NCBI GenBank assembly: GCA_949283695.1
Contig: CASDTX010000032.1
Location: 1 to 39,216, forward strand
Direction: 5' to 3'
Length of the DNA: 39,216 nt
Source: an uncultured Eubacteriales bacterium
Lineage (GTDB): Bacteria; Bacillota; Clostridia; Lachnospirales; Lachnospiraceae
Shown here: piece after piece, positions 15,908 through 28,105 of the stretch
How positions within the stretch are numbered: the first letter of the stretch is position 1
How the letters are laid out: every line of letters begins with the position of its first letter
Translations under genes and position numbers: made by a program
Notes under the pieces: model-generated
Databases searched by the model: none
The model's input: the letters and a program-made list of their open reading frames with translations, nothing else
Told to the model about the DNA's origin: nothing

Positions 15908-16425
15908 AAGATATGTATGGTTATAAAATGGTGGAACAGGTGACGAGAAAGAAGAAACCGGGGAGCGGAGCGCTGAAGGCGGTCATGATTATTTTCGGGG
16001 TGCTGTTTGTGCTTATGGGGATTATGTTTTCGCGCGGGTTTATGCTTCCGGGCTTTCTCCTTGTGGGTCTTTATTTTGTTTATGATATTTTCAGCCAGCG
16101 GGCATATGAGTATACGCTGGAGGGCGTAAACTTTACAATCAGTGTAATTATGGGCAGACGGTACCGCAGAGAGGCGCATGTTCTGAATCTGCAGGAACTG
16201 GAAGTGATCGCGCCGAACTGGCATGAGAGTGTGGGGAAATACCGGAGAAAAGGCGGAACTGTGAAACTTCCGAAGTATGACTATACTTCTTACGATGATG
16301 ATATTCCTTACTATACGATGATTATTATGGAAGGGAAACGCAAAATCAAGATTCTGCTGGATCTGAATCAGGAGATGCTTCACGCCATAAAGAGTGTGTA
16401 TCCGGATAAAGTCTTTTTTGCATAA
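15901..16425 (+). CDS. Small membrane protein of unknown function (DUF6106-like)
   Basis: Up to 174 residues. The N-terminal cytoplasmic basic segment is followed by two adjacent hydrophobic helices (about 26-60) and a soluble C-terminal beta-rich part with GRRYRREAHVLNLQELEVIAP and a Tyr/Asp-rich stretch. It resembles the small DUF6106/YcxB-like bacterial proteins, without certainty. The first ATG (15901) overlaps the AraC-type gene but has little room after its GAGGAAGG; ATG 15913 is an alternative. Translational coupling with the regulator is likely. Role unknown. Confidence 0.65.
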   Translation: MVEDMYGYKMVEQVTRKKKPGSGALKAVMIIFGVLFVLMGIMFSRGFMLPGFLLVGLYFVYDIFSQRAYEYTLEGVNFTISVIMGRRYRREAHVLNLQELEVIAPNWHESVGKYRRKGGTVKLPKYDYTSYDDDIPYYTMIIMEGKRKIKILLDLNQEMLHAIKSVYPDKVFFA

Positions 16426-16792
16426 AAGCATATAAGTGCGGTGAAAAACGGCGAAAAATGACGAAAAAACTGTAAATTAGACGAATAAAACTTAAAATAA
16501 ACATGCGCAGAAAAACGTGCAGAGAGTGAAAAAATGCAGCAAAAAGACTGTGAAAATACGGTTTCATTATACATAAGAATAAAAGGGAATCCGTGACCTC
16601 AGGATATTTATACAAAAAACAGAGGAGTAAAAAACGAAAATAGTGCAAAATATATGAACATGGTTGAAAATGCACATTATATGAATGGATATGCAAACAA
16701 TTCGTAATCCTGTTTTGATATAATGACCTCATAAGGCGTTCGGATTAAGAAACGAGACTAAATTGATGAGCGCAAGAAGGAGGTTAAGTAAT
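16426..16792 (+). promoter_or_regulatory. Leader/control region of the sugar ABC operon
   Basis: 367 bp without a gene, AT-rich. It has TATAAT at 16719-16724 with no good -35, which suits activator control. A TGAAA...TTTCA inverted repeat at 16551-16566 is a possible regulator site. AGGAGG at 16778-16783 serves the start at 16793. Confidence 0.5.
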
Positions 16793-18091
16793 ATGAAAAA
16801 AAAGGTACTTTCAGTTTTACTTGCAGGCGCAATGGTGCTTTCACTTGGCGCATGCGGAAGCAGCGGCGGAGATGAGGGAAACGCAAGCGATAACGAGCAC
16901 AAGCTTACACTGTATGCATGGGATCCTGCTTTCAACATCCCGGCTATGGAAGCAGCAGGAGCTGACTACAAGGAAAACGTAGATCCGGACTTTGAGCTTG
17001 AGATTGTTGAGCAGGCATCTTCCTCGGATGTTGAGACAGCGATCACAACAGCAGCATCTTCCGGAAACTATGAGAACCTTCCGGACATCGTTCTGTTCCA
17101 GGATCACTACATTCAGAGATATGTAGCAGATTATCCGGATGCATGGACACCGCTCGGCGATATCGACATTAACTGGGACGACTTCTCAGCTGAGAAGATC
17201 GACTACTCCACCATCGACGGCGAGCACTACGGAGTTCCGGTAGACAATGGTACAGTAATCTGCGCTTACCGTACAGACCTGCTGGCAGAGGCTGGCTATA
17301 CGATCGATGACCTGACCGGATGTACCTGGGACAAGTTCATGGAGATCGGAAAAGCTGTATATGAAAAGACAGGCAAAGCTCTGATGTGTATGAACAGCGA
17401 CGGAAACGACCTTGTATACATGATGATGCAGGCTGAAGGCGTGTCTCAGTTCAAGGACGGCGTACCGTATATCACAGAGAATGAAACACTTGTAACTATC
17501 GTTGAGAAACTGGTTCAGATGGCAAAAGACGGCACACTGCTTATGCCGAACAGCTGGGCTGATTATACAGACAAGGCAATCCAGGGCGACCAGGTTGCAG
17601 GCGTTATGAACGGAAACTGGATCATCCCGACAATCGAGAAGGTTGAAGCAAACAGCGGAAAATGGGAGATCACAACAATGCCGACACTGGAAGGCGGAGA
17701 AGGATATGCAAGTAACGGAGGATCTTCTCTGTACATCACATCCAACTGCAAGAACGTAGATCTGGCGAAAGACTTCCTCGCTTATACATTCGGCGGAAGC
17801 ACAGTGACATATGACAACGCACTGAAAGACGGCGGCGTGATTTCTACATATGCACCGGCAGGCGAGACAGCAGTATACCAGGAAGGCGTTGCATACTTCA
17901 ACGATCAGGCGATCTATGCTGATATCGTAGAGATGGGTACTCACGTACAGATCGTAGAGCAGAACGATTTCCACTATTCAGCACGTAACCATATCGGAAC
18001 AGCAATCGTTAAGATCATTGACGGCGCTGATACGATGCAGGCTCTTCAGGAGGCTGAGGATCAGCTGAACTTCGAGATGGGCAACAACTAA
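16793..18091 (+). CDS. Sugar ABC transporter solute-binding lipoprotein
   Basis: 432 residues. Lipoprotein signal peptide (MKKKVLSVLLAGAMVLSLGAC, lipobox LGAC) with a Ser/Gly/Asp linker, then an extracellular periplasmic-binding fold of the carbohydrate family 1 (MalE-like) type. AGGAGG is 9 bases upstream of 16793; an upstream TTG is unlikely. It captures an oligosaccharide outside the membrane for the two permeases that follow. The neighbouring GH2 and GH42 beta-galactosidases suggest a galacto-oligosaccharide or lactose-like ligand. Confidence 0.93.
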   Translation: MKKKVLSVLLAGAMVLSLGACGSSGGDEGNASDNEHKLTLYAWDPAFNIPAMEAAGADYKENVDPDFELEIVEQASSSDVETAITTAASSGNYENLPDIVLFQDHYIQRYVADYPDAWTPLGDIDINWDDFSAEKIDYSTIDGEHYGVPVDNGTVICAYRTDLLAEAGYTIDDLTGCTWDKFMEIGKAVYEKTGKALMCMNSDGNDLVYMMMQAEGVSQFKDGVPYITENETLVTIVEKLVQMAKDGTLLMPNSWADYTDKAIQGDQVAGVMNGNWIIPTIEKVEANSGKWEITTMPTLEGGEGYASNGGSSLYITSNCKNVDLAKDFLAYTFGGSTVTYDNALKDGGVISTYAPAGETAVYQEGVAYFNDQAIYADIVEMGTHVQIVEQNDFHYSARNHIGTAIVKIIDGADTMQALQEAEDQLNFEMGNN

Positions 18092-18134
18092 TCTCTGACA
18101 ACTGAACAAAACGCTAAGAGAGAAATGTGAGACA

Positions 18135-18167
18135 AGGCGGGGAGCGGAGAGATCCGTTACCCTGCCT
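18135..18167 (+). terminator. Intercistronic hairpin between binding protein and permease
   Basis: AGGCGGGGAGCGGA pairs with TCCGTTACCCTGCCT around GAGA, with one mismatch, one bulged T and G-U pairs, followed by GTTTATT. Such hairpins commonly lower permease expression relative to the binding protein or stabilise its mRNA. Confidence 0.6.
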
Positions 18168-18190
18168 GTTTATTCAAAGGAGGGGCCCAA

Positions 18191-19090
18191 GTGAAACAGA
18201 AAAAGAAGATGACTCTGGTCGGCAAACAGTCGGTGGCAGGATGGATCTTCCTGACTCCGGCTACAATACTTATCGCGGTCATGGCTTTCTGGCCAATGAT
18301 CCAGGCTTTCATCATGTCACTGCAGACAGGTTCCAGTGCGAACATGAAGTGGGCTGAGCCGATCTTTAACAATTATGTCAGAATGTTTTCTGACAAAGTG
18401 TTCATGCAGTCGGTTGTGAATACGTTCCTGTATCTGATTATCCAGGTGCCGATCATGCTGGTTCTCGCGATCCTGCTGGCACAGATGCTGAACAATCAGG
18501 ATTTGAGATTCAAAGGATTTTTCCGTACATGTGTTTTCCTGCCATGTGCGACTTCTCTCGTTTCTTATTCTTTGATCTTCAAGTCTCTGTTCGCAACAGA
18601 CGGACTGATTAACTCGATCCTTGTAAATCTGCACATTCTGGACAGTAATTATAACTTCCTCGGCAATTCGACGAGTGCAAAGGCGGTTATCATTATCGCC
18701 CTGATCTGGAGATGGACCGGATACAACATGGTATTCTATCTTGCCGGACTGCAGAATATTGAGTATTCCGTATACGAGGCTGCAAAGATTGACGGCGCCA
18801 ACGGATGGAAGACGTTCTGGGGCATCACTGTTCCGCTGCTGAAGCCGACGATCATCATGACATTCATCATGTCCATCAACGGTACACTGCAGCTGTTCGA
18901 CGAGTCTGTCAACCTGACAAACGGCGGACCTGCGAACTCAACGATCACAATGTCGCACTATATTTACAACAATACATTCGGTCAAGGTGTTGCAAACTTT
19001 GGATACGCGACGGCAATGTCCTTCTTCGTATTCATCATCGTTGCAATCCTGGCATTTATCAATATGAAAGTAGGTGATACTCGTGACTGA
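18191..19090 (+). CDS. Sugar ABC transporter permease (MalF/LacF-like)
   Basis: 299 residues with six membrane helices and the EAA loop YEAAKIDGANGWKTFWGITVPLLKPT that docks the ATPase. The start is GTG 18191 with AGGAGGGG upstream. It forms a heterodimer with the next permease; their genes overlap by 8 bases with the chosen start. No ATPase gene is present in the window. Confidence 0.93.
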   Translation: MKQKKKMTLVGKQSVAGWIFLTPATILIAVMAFWPMIQAFIMSLQTGSSANMKWAEPIFNNYVRMFSDKVFMQSVVNTFLYLIIQVPIMLVLAILLAQMLNNQDLRFKGFFRTCVFLPCATSLVSYSLIFKSLFATDGLINSILVNLHILDSNYNFLGNSTSAKAVIIIALIWRWTGYNMVFYLAGLQNIEYSVYEAAKIDGANGWKTFWGITVPLLKPTIIMTFIMSINGTLQLFDESVNLTNGGPANSTITMSHYIYNNTFGQGVANFGYATAMSFFVFIIVAILAFINMKVGDTRD

Positions 19091-19913
19091 GAAAAAGAAC
19101 AGAAGTATGATTCAGCGCCGTTTGATTCCTACATACATATTTTTGATTATTGTATCCTTTATTTCGGTATTCCCGTTCTATTGGATGATCTCTGCGGCAA
19201 CAAATGAGTCCTTTGATGTGGCAAATGGAAAGATCACGATCGGCAGTCATTTTATGACAAACTTCCAGAATCTGATCGCCGGAAATGATCTGTGGGGAGC
19301 AATGGGAAATTCGTTCCTGTATGCAATCGTTCAGACGATCCTCGCGATCCTGATCTGTTCCCTGGCAGGATTCGGATTCGAGCTGTACCATGACAAGAAG
19401 AAAGACCTGGTATTCTCCATTCTGCTTCTTGCGATGATGATCCCCCAGGTTGCTACCATGATCCCGCTGTTTAAGCTCCTGTCTGGTGCGAAGCTTTTGA
19501 ACAGTGTTTGGGGATTCATCCTGCCGTCTATTTCCACGCCGTTCTTGATCATGATGTTCCGTCAGAACTCCAGGAACTTCCCTGTTGATACGATGGAAGC
19601 GGCGCGTATTGACGGTCTGACCGAGTTCCAGATCTTCTATCGTATGTACATGCCGATGATGAAGGCAACCTACGCAGCTGGTGCGGTTATCACATTCATG
19701 AATGCATGGAATGCATACCTGTGGCCGAAAGTTATCATGACAACTCCGGAATCACAGACCATGCCGATGCTGATCGCAAACCTGGCGTCCGGATATACGA
19801 CAGACTATGGTATGCTGATGGTAGGCGTTCTCTTCTGTTCTGTTCCTACGATGATTGTATTCTTCGTACTTCAGAAACAGTTCGCAGAAGGTATCACAGG
19901 TGCCGTTAAATAA
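19083..19913 (+). CDS. Sugar ABC transporter permease (MalG/LacG-like)
   Basis: 276 residues, six membrane helices and the EAA loop MEAARIDGLTEFQIFYRMYMPMMKAT. The start GTG 19083 has AGGTG about 6 bases upstream; GTG 19074 is an alternative. It is the last gene of the transport operon, followed by a very strong hairpin. It pairs with the MalF-like permease and presumably with a shared MsmK/UgpC-type ATPase encoded elsewhere. Confidence 0.92.
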   Translation: MTEKKNRSMIQRRLIPTYIFLIIVSFISVFPFYWMISAATNESFDVANGKITIGSHFMTNFQNLIAGNDLWGAMGNSFLYAIVQTILAILICSLAGFGFELYHDKKKDLVFSILLLAMMIPQVATMIPLFKLLSGAKLLNSVWGFILPSISTPFLIMMFRQNSRNFPVDTMEAARIDGLTEFQIFYRMYMPMMKATYAAGAVITFMNAWNAYLWPKVIMTTPESQTMPMLIANLASGYTTDYGMLMVGVLFCSVPTMIVFFVLQKQFAEGITGAVK

Positions 19914-19923
19914 TTCAAAGAAT

Positions 19924-19985
19924 CCTTATACAAGAAAGAAGAAGGCTGCCGCAGATGCGGCGGTCTTCTTCTTTCTTGTATAAGG
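19924..19985. terminator. Long bidirectional terminator between convergent genes
   Basis: 62 bases that are almost entirely self-complementary (about a 29-bp stem, loop AGAT). The core GCTGCCGC/GCGGCGGT is flanked by A/G-rich and T/C-rich arms, so either strand yields a GC stem followed by a pyrimidine tract. It separates the permease gene from the convergent AraC-type gene. Confidence 0.85.
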
Positions 19986-20037
19986 AGCTTCTGGAGTGTG
20001 CTGCCCCTTGTCCACCGACGCTAAGGAAACGCGAGTG

Positions 20038-20847
20038 TCAGTTCATCCTGCGGAATTCAAGCGGGGTGACTCCTACCGCCTTCTTGAAGATCGTGATGAA
20101 ATAGCTGGAGTCGGCGAAGCCTGTCCGGTGTGCGATATCCTGGATTTCCAGACGGGGGGCTGTGATTAATAATTCTTTGGCCTTACTGATGCGGAAGGAG
20201 GTCAGGTATTCGTAAGTGGAGCAGTTCAGATAACGCCGGAACAGCCGGGACAGATACTGTGGCGTGATATAGACCTGGCTGCTTAAGGATTCTGCAGTCA
20301 GAGGCAGGGAATAACTGCTTTCGATTTCTTTTATCACAGGCAGTACGTAATTGCGGTACGGCGGTTCCTCGTCAAGGCTGTGCACATAGGAGCTGTCTGC
20401 GATATCAATCAGCAGACCATAACAGGCCACAGAAAGTTCTTTCCCGTTCACCGGCTGGGAGGAAAGCATTTCCACACAGCTGTTAATCAGATGAGCGATG
20501 CGAGTGCCCTGATCGCTGCCTACGCGGATGATCTGCCGGTTCCCGATGATCTGGGGGATGCTCCGCTCAGCGGTTCCGGTGAATGAGGCGAATTTGGTAT
20601 ACCAGAGACTGTCGGATGATTTCTCGTAGGAATGACGGATAAAAGGCGCGATCAGAAGCCCTTCATCTTCATGAAGAACAAATGTGCCGGCATCTGTCTC
20701 GACTGTCCCGGTTCCCCGTTCCGTCTGCAGATAATGATAGAAAGGATATCCGCCGGGACGGATGATGTGGTCCTGTTCCCAGTCCCGTCCGATGGACTCA
20801 AAGGTATACGGCTCAGTGACCGGTGTGCTGCGAAATATAATTGGCAT
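20038..20847 (-). CDS. AraC-family transcriptional regulator of the galactosidase locus
   Basis: 269 residues. N-terminal AraC-binding cupin part (HIIRPGGYPFYHYLQTERGTGTV...GLLIAPFIRHSY) and C-terminal double helix-turn-helix (LSSQVYITPQYLSRLFRRYLNCSTYEYL and IAHRTGFADSSYFITIFKKAVGVTPLEFRR). CAGGAG precedes the ATG by 8 bases. It is divergent from lacZ and convergent with the transporter operon, the usual place for the local activator of the galactoside genes. Confidence 0.9.
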   Translation of the reverse strand: MPIIFRSTPVTEPYTFESIGRDWEQDHIIRPGGYPFYHYLQTERGTGTVETDAGTFVLHEDEGLLIAPFIRHSYEKSSDSLWYTKFASFTGTAERSIPQIIGNRQIIRVGSDQGTRIAHLINSCVEMLSSQPVNGKELSVACYGLLIDIADSSYVHSLDEEPPYRNYVLPVIKEIESSYSLPLTAESLSSQVYITPQYLSRLFRRYLNCSTYEYLTSFRISKAKELLITAPRLEIQDIAHRTGFADSSYFITIFKKAVGVTPLEFRRMN

Positions 20848-20942
20848 AAAGATAACTCCTGTTTGGGTGCCAACGGCATCCTAGTTTCGAAATATTATAT
20901 TCTTTAGTTTAACATATCATACACGGAACTGTCCATCTGCGT

Positions 20943-20948
20943 TATAAT
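20943..20948 (+). promoter_or_regulatory. Candidate -10 of lacZ
   Basis: TATAAT with no good -35 at the expected distance (TACACG), consistent with activation by the divergent AraC-type protein. Confidence 0.4.
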
Positions 20949-20963
20949 AAAGTTACGATGACA

Positions 20964-21020
20964 GGAACAGTTCGGCCTGCGCTGCCCATAAAATTGCACG
21001 CTGTATGGCTGAACTGTTAC
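20964..21020. repeat. 57-bp mini-element with IS66-type ends in the lacZ leader
   Basis: The left end GGAACAGTTCGGCC and right end GGCTGAACTGTTAC are near-perfect inverses of each other and match the IS66-type ends at 149 and 1968. The 8 bp outside the ends (CGATGACA and AGAGGACA) agree at 6 of 8 positions, perhaps an aged target duplication. It sits between the candidate -10 and the lacZ ribosome binding site, so it is transcribed and would fold as a hairpin in the lacZ leader. Confidence 0.6.
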
Positions 21021-21048
21021 AGAGGACAGTTTCAGAAGGAGGATGTGA

Positions 21049-24158
<3,110 letters not shown>

Positions 24159-24169
24159 AGGAGGAAAAC

Positions 24170-26185
24170 ATGTTAGGTGGAAGAATGCTCCATGGGGGCG
24201 ACTATAATCCGGACCAGTGGCTGGAATATCCGAAGGTGTTCGAGGAAGATGTGCGGCTGATGAAAGAGGCCGGGGTCAACTGTGTAAGTCTGGGAATCTT
24301 CGCATGGGCTTCCCTGGAACCGGAGGAAGGGAGATATGAGTTTGACTGGCTGGATCATATCATTACCCGGCTGGGAGAGGAAGACATTCAGGTGATTCTG
24401 GCTACTCCGTCAGGCGCGATGCCGCACTGGCTGACTCAGAAGTACCCGGAAGTTATGCAGGTGCAGGCTGACGGCAGAAGGAATCTGCCCGGGAAGCGGC
24501 ATAATTTCTGCTATACTTCCCCGGTGATGCGGCAGAAGATCCAGGCTTTGGACCGTGCCCTTGCCCAGAGATTCGGCAGACGGGACAACGTGATCCTGTG
24601 GCATATTTCCAATGAACTGGGCGGAAACTTCGGGGACTCTACATGTCACTGTGAACTGTGCCAGGAAGCGTTCCGGGAATGGCTGAAAAAGAAGTACGGT
24701 ACGCTGGAGAACCTGAACAGGGCCTGGTGGAATCATTTCTGGAGCCATACTTATACAGACTGGAGCCAGATCCACAGTCCGGGTCCTTACGGGGAGATTA
24801 CAAGCACGGCACTGATCCTGGACTGGAGACGGTTCTCCACAGATCAGATCAGCGATTTCTGCGAGATGGAGATCCGCACGGTGAAAGAAGCGTCAGATCT
24901 GCCGGCGACGGCGAATTTTATGGATTTCTTCAAGGGGCTGGATTACAACCGGCTGAAAAAGGGACTGGATATTATCTCATGGGACAGCTATCCGTTCTGG
25001 CATGAACAGAAGGATGAAGTGCCTGCCGCAGTCCGCACGGCGGCGAATCATAGCGTTATGCGTGCGCTGAAGAAAGCGCCGTTCCTGCTGATGGAGAGTA
25101 CGCCCTCTGGCATCAGCTGGCGTCAGGCGAACCCGCTGAAGCGCCCGGGGATGCATATGCTTGCTTCCATGCAGGCGGTTGCCCATGGCTCTGATTCGGT
25201 TCTGTATTTCCAGTGGCGGAAAGGCCGGGGCGGCTATGAGAAATTCCACGGCGCTGTTCTGGACCACAAGAACGGCAGCAATACACGGACGTTCCGCGAC
25301 GTGACGGAAGTCGGCAGGCGGCTGGCCGCGCTGGGCGACAGGCTGGACCAGACGGTGAACCGGCCCAAAGCGGCAATCATCTTTGACTGGGAGAACTGGT
25401 GGGCCGTGGAGGACACCCAGGGACCCAGGCTTGATTTTGACTATGTGGAATGGATTCTTTCGCATTATCGTGCGTTCTGGGAAGCCGGAATCGAAGCAGA
25501 CCTGGTAAATATGGATGCTGATCTGAGCGGCTATAAGCTGGTGGCTGCACCGCTGAATTATCTGTATAAGGACGGGTACGCAGACCGGGTGAGAGCGTTC
25601 GTGGCTGACGGCGGCATCTATGTGACGACATGCTTCAGCGGAGAAGTCAACGAGACGGATCTGTGTTATATCGGACAGCATCCGCTGGAAGATGTTCTCG
25701 GGATCGTGCCGGAGGAGATCGACGCTCCTTCAGATGACTTCGCCAACAGCTTCACTTATGACGGCAAGACGTACCGGGCTTTTGATCTGTGCGGCATTGT
25801 ACATGCGAAAGCAGATACGGAAGTACTTTCTGTTTATGAGAAAGATTTCTATGCAGGGTGTCCGGCAGTGACCCGGAACTCCTTCGGGAAAGGCGAGGCA
25901 TACTATCTGGCGGCAGAGTCAGATCTTGAATTTCTGCGGGCGTTCTACGGGGATGTATTTCAGCGTGCCGGCCTGGAGAATCCACTGTGCGCGGAGCTGC
26001 CTTATGGAGTGACCGTAACGGAGCGTACCGGCATGGACGGCAGGAAATTCGTGTTCGTGATGAACTTCAGGAATGAACCGGTCTGTGTGGAAGGCATCGG
26101 AAGCCGGACAGACGCCGAGAGCGGCGCGGTCTATGAGAACAGGCTGGAACTGAGGGCTTTCCAGTGCGTCCTGCTTGAAGGCTGA
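24170..26185 (+). CDS. Beta-galactosidase, GH42
   Basis: 671 residues. The TIM barrel has acid/base E149 (HISNELGGNFG) and nucleophile E309 (LLMESTPSG). The four cysteines C114, C159, C161 and C164 match the structural zinc site of GH42 enzymes. A glutamine-amidotransferase-like trimerisation domain (about 395-600) and a small C-terminal beta domain follow. No signal peptide, so intracellular. GH42 enzymes in gut bacteria often act on beta-1,4/1,6/1,3-galacto-oligosaccharides, so it complements LacZ. AGGAGG lies 7 bases upstream. Confidence 0.95.
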   Translation: MLGGRMLHGGDYNPDQWLEYPKVFEEDVRLMKEAGVNCVSLGIFAWASLEPEEGRYEFDWLDHIITRLGEEDIQVILATPSGAMPHWLTQKYPEVMQVQADGRRNLPGKRHNFCYTSPVMRQKIQALDRALAQRFGRRDNVILWHISNELGGNFGDSTCHCELCQEAFREWLKKKYGTLENLNRAWWNHFWSHTYTDWSQIHSPGPYGEITSTALILDWRRFSTDQISDFCEMEIRTVKEASDLPATANFMDFFKGLDYNRLKKGLDIISWDSYPFWHEQKDEVPAAVRTAANHSVMRALKKAPFLLMESTPSGISWRQANPLKRPGMHMLASMQAVAHGSDSVLYFQWRKGRGGYEKFHGAVLDHKNGSNTRTFRDVTEVGRRLAALGDRLDQTVNRPKAAIIFDWENWWAVEDTQGPRLDFDYVEWILSHYRAFWEAGIEADLVNMDADLSGYKLVAAPLNYLYKDGYADRVRAFVADGGIYVTTCFSGEVNETDLCYIGQHPLEDVLGIVPEEIDAPSDDFANSFTYDGKTYRAFDLCGIVHAKADTEVLSVYEKDFYAGCPAVTRNSFGKGEAYYLAAESDLEFLRAFYGDVFQRAGLENPLCAELPYGVTVTERTGMDGRKFVFVMNFRNEPVCVEGIGSRTDAESGAVYENRLELRAFQCVLLEG

Positions 26186-26224
26186 TGATAGGAGACAGCA
26201 GTAAATTGTAGAAATGGAAATATT

Positions 26225-26278
26225 GCATCCTGCTTATGGGCTGAACTGTTGCATGGTTTCGCCGGCAGGATGCTTTTT
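26225..26278 (+). terminator. Terminator of the galactosidase genes
   Basis: GCATCCTGC (26225-26233) pairs with GCAGGATGC (26265-26273) and is followed by five T. The loop contains GGCTGAACTGTTGC, a copy of the IS66-type end motif with one change. Confidence 0.8.
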
Positions 26279-26342
26279 CTATTGACTTAAGGTGATTCTC
26301 GTAATAAAGTTGGATACAAATGTATGAAAGGAAGAAATGTTT

Positions 26343-28046
26343 ATGCAGTCATCAACGGACTTAAGAAATTTACTGAAGCGGATCGATCATCGCGGCTATC
26401 CTGCTTATAAAGATACGAAAGGGACCTATCAGTTCCCGGGCTATGTGCTATCCATTGACCACGTGCAGGGGGATCCCTTTGCATCGCCGTCGAAAGTGAG
26501 TGTCCACGTGACAGGACGTACGGCGGGATTCCCGGGGGAACTGTATCAGGCGGACTGCCAGCGGATCGCTCTGCAGGATGAGCTGACGAGGCAGTTCGGG
26601 AGATGTGCAGAGCAGTTCGCATTTCGGGCGAAAGGTTCCGGGAAGAGCGGACTGATCTCGGTAAGCCGCTGCTGCCAGGAGGTGCTGGAACGTACGGCAT
26701 GCCGTATGGATCCTCGGAGCGGAGATCTTGTACTTCGGATGGAGATCGGCTTCCCGGCGAATGGACGGACGATCAATGCAGGGGAGTTAGAGAAGATCCT
26801 GTTTGACTTTGTTCCTGAGTGCGTGAAGCATGCGCTGATCTATAAAAATATGGACGCCAAACGGCTCCGTTCCATCGCTGATCTGGCAGAAGATCAGCAC
26901 TATATCCGCGAAATGCTGCCCAAGCTGGGGCTGTGCGCGTTCGTGGCAAATGGAAGTGTACTGCCCAGAGAGTCCGGGATCTCGCCGCGTCCGATGAAAG
27001 GCGGGGTGAAGTTCCAGTCGCCGAAAGAGCTGGAGATCACTCTGGACCTGCCTCACAGGGGGAGACTGTCCGGTATGGGAATCCGCAAAGGGATTACGCT
27101 GATCGTAGGCGGAGGCTATCACGGGAAGTCAACCTTGTTAAAGGCGCTGGAGATGGGCGTGTATGATCATATTGCGGGGGACGGCAGAGAATATGTGATC
27201 ACAGACAACACAGCCATGAAGATCCGCGCGGAGGACGGACGAAGCATCAAGAAGACGGATATCTCCATGTTTATCAATGATCTTCCGAACGGAAAAGACA
27301 CGGTGGGATTCTGCACGGAGGATGCCAGCGGAAGTACCTCTCAGGCGGCAAATGTGGTGGAGAGTATTGAAGCCGGGGCTTCTCTGCTTCTGATCGATGA
27401 GGACACCAGCGCGACGAACTTTATGATTCGCGACGAGCTGATGCAGAGGGTGATCCATCGGAATATGGAGCCGATTACCCCGTTCATTGAGCGGATACGA
27501 GAACTCTATGATAACTACGGGATTTCCACGGTGATTGTGGCGGGCAGCTCGGGAGCGTATTTCCATATCGCAGATACCATCATTCAGATGGACCGTTACG
27601 TGCCCAAGGATATTACAGCTTATGCGAAGAAAGAGGCGGAGAACTTCCCCATGATCAGCGTACCGGAGACGCCTGCGGTGAAACCGGATTTCAGACGGTG
27701 CCCGAGAGCAGGCCAGGCATTTCGTGGAGGAGACAGAATCAAAATGAAGACCCTGGGGCGCGAGGCGGTTATGATCAACAAGGAGACCATTGATCTGCGC
27801 TGCGTGGAGCAGATCACGGACAGCGAGCAGGTGACGGCGCTCGGGTACTGCATGCGATATGCACAGAAGCAGATCCTTGACGGCAGAAAGGATCTGCGGC
27901 AGATCGTGGAAGAACTGGAACGGACAATACAGAAAGGCTCGCTTGCAGCGCTGTGCGAGAGCAGTTCGAGTATATCCTGTATGGCCATGCCGAGACGGCA
28001 GGAGATCTTTGCCTGCTTTAACCGCTGCCGGGGACTGCGGATGTGA
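26343..28046 (+). CDS. ABC-class ATPase of unknown function (COG3044 type)
   Basis: 567 residues, soluble. Walker A GGGYHGKST (256-264), a following DASGSTSQAAN stretch in the position of an ABC signature (328-338) and Walker B LLLIDEDTSATNFM (348-361). The N-terminal part (IDHRGYPAYKDTKGTYQFPGYVLSIDHVQGDPFASPS) is typical of the predicted ABC-class ATPase family. The first ATG (26337) is only 2-4 bases after AAGGAAG, so ATG 26343 is preferred. There are no membrane segments; the role may be in nucleic acid or ribosome-related handling, but this is unproven. It lies 59 bp before a YbaK-type gene and is probably co-transcribed with it. Confidence 0.85.
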   Translation: MQSSTDLRNLLKRIDHRGYPAYKDTKGTYQFPGYVLSIDHVQGDPFASPSKVSVHVTGRTAGFPGELYQADCQRIALQDELTRQFGRCAEQFAFRAKGSGKSGLISVSRCCQEVLERTACRMDPRSGDLVLRMEIGFPANGRTINAGELEKILFDFVPECVKHALIYKNMDAKRLRSIADLAEDQHYIREMLPKLGLCAFVANGSVLPRESGISPRPMKGGVKFQSPKELEITLDLPHRGRLSGMGIRKGITLIVGGGYHGKSTLLKALEMGVYDHIAGDGREYVITDNTAMKIRAEDGRSIKKTDISMFINDLPNGKDTVGFCTEDASGSTSQAANVVESIEAGASLLLIDEDTSATNFMIRDELMQRVIHRNMEPITPFIERIRELYDNYGISTVIVAGSSGAYFHIADTIIQMDRYVPKDITAYAKKEAENFPMISVPETPAVKPDFRRCPRAGQAFRGGDRIKMKTLGREAVMINKETIDLRCVEQITDSEQVTALGYCMRYAQKQILDGRKDLRQIVEELERTIQKGSLAALCESSSSISCMAMPRRQEIFACFNRCRGLRM

Positions 28047-28105
28047 GGCGGTCCATGGCGGCAGCAGGCGGATTGGACGAAACAGCTGAAAGGGAGGCAG
28101 AGAAA

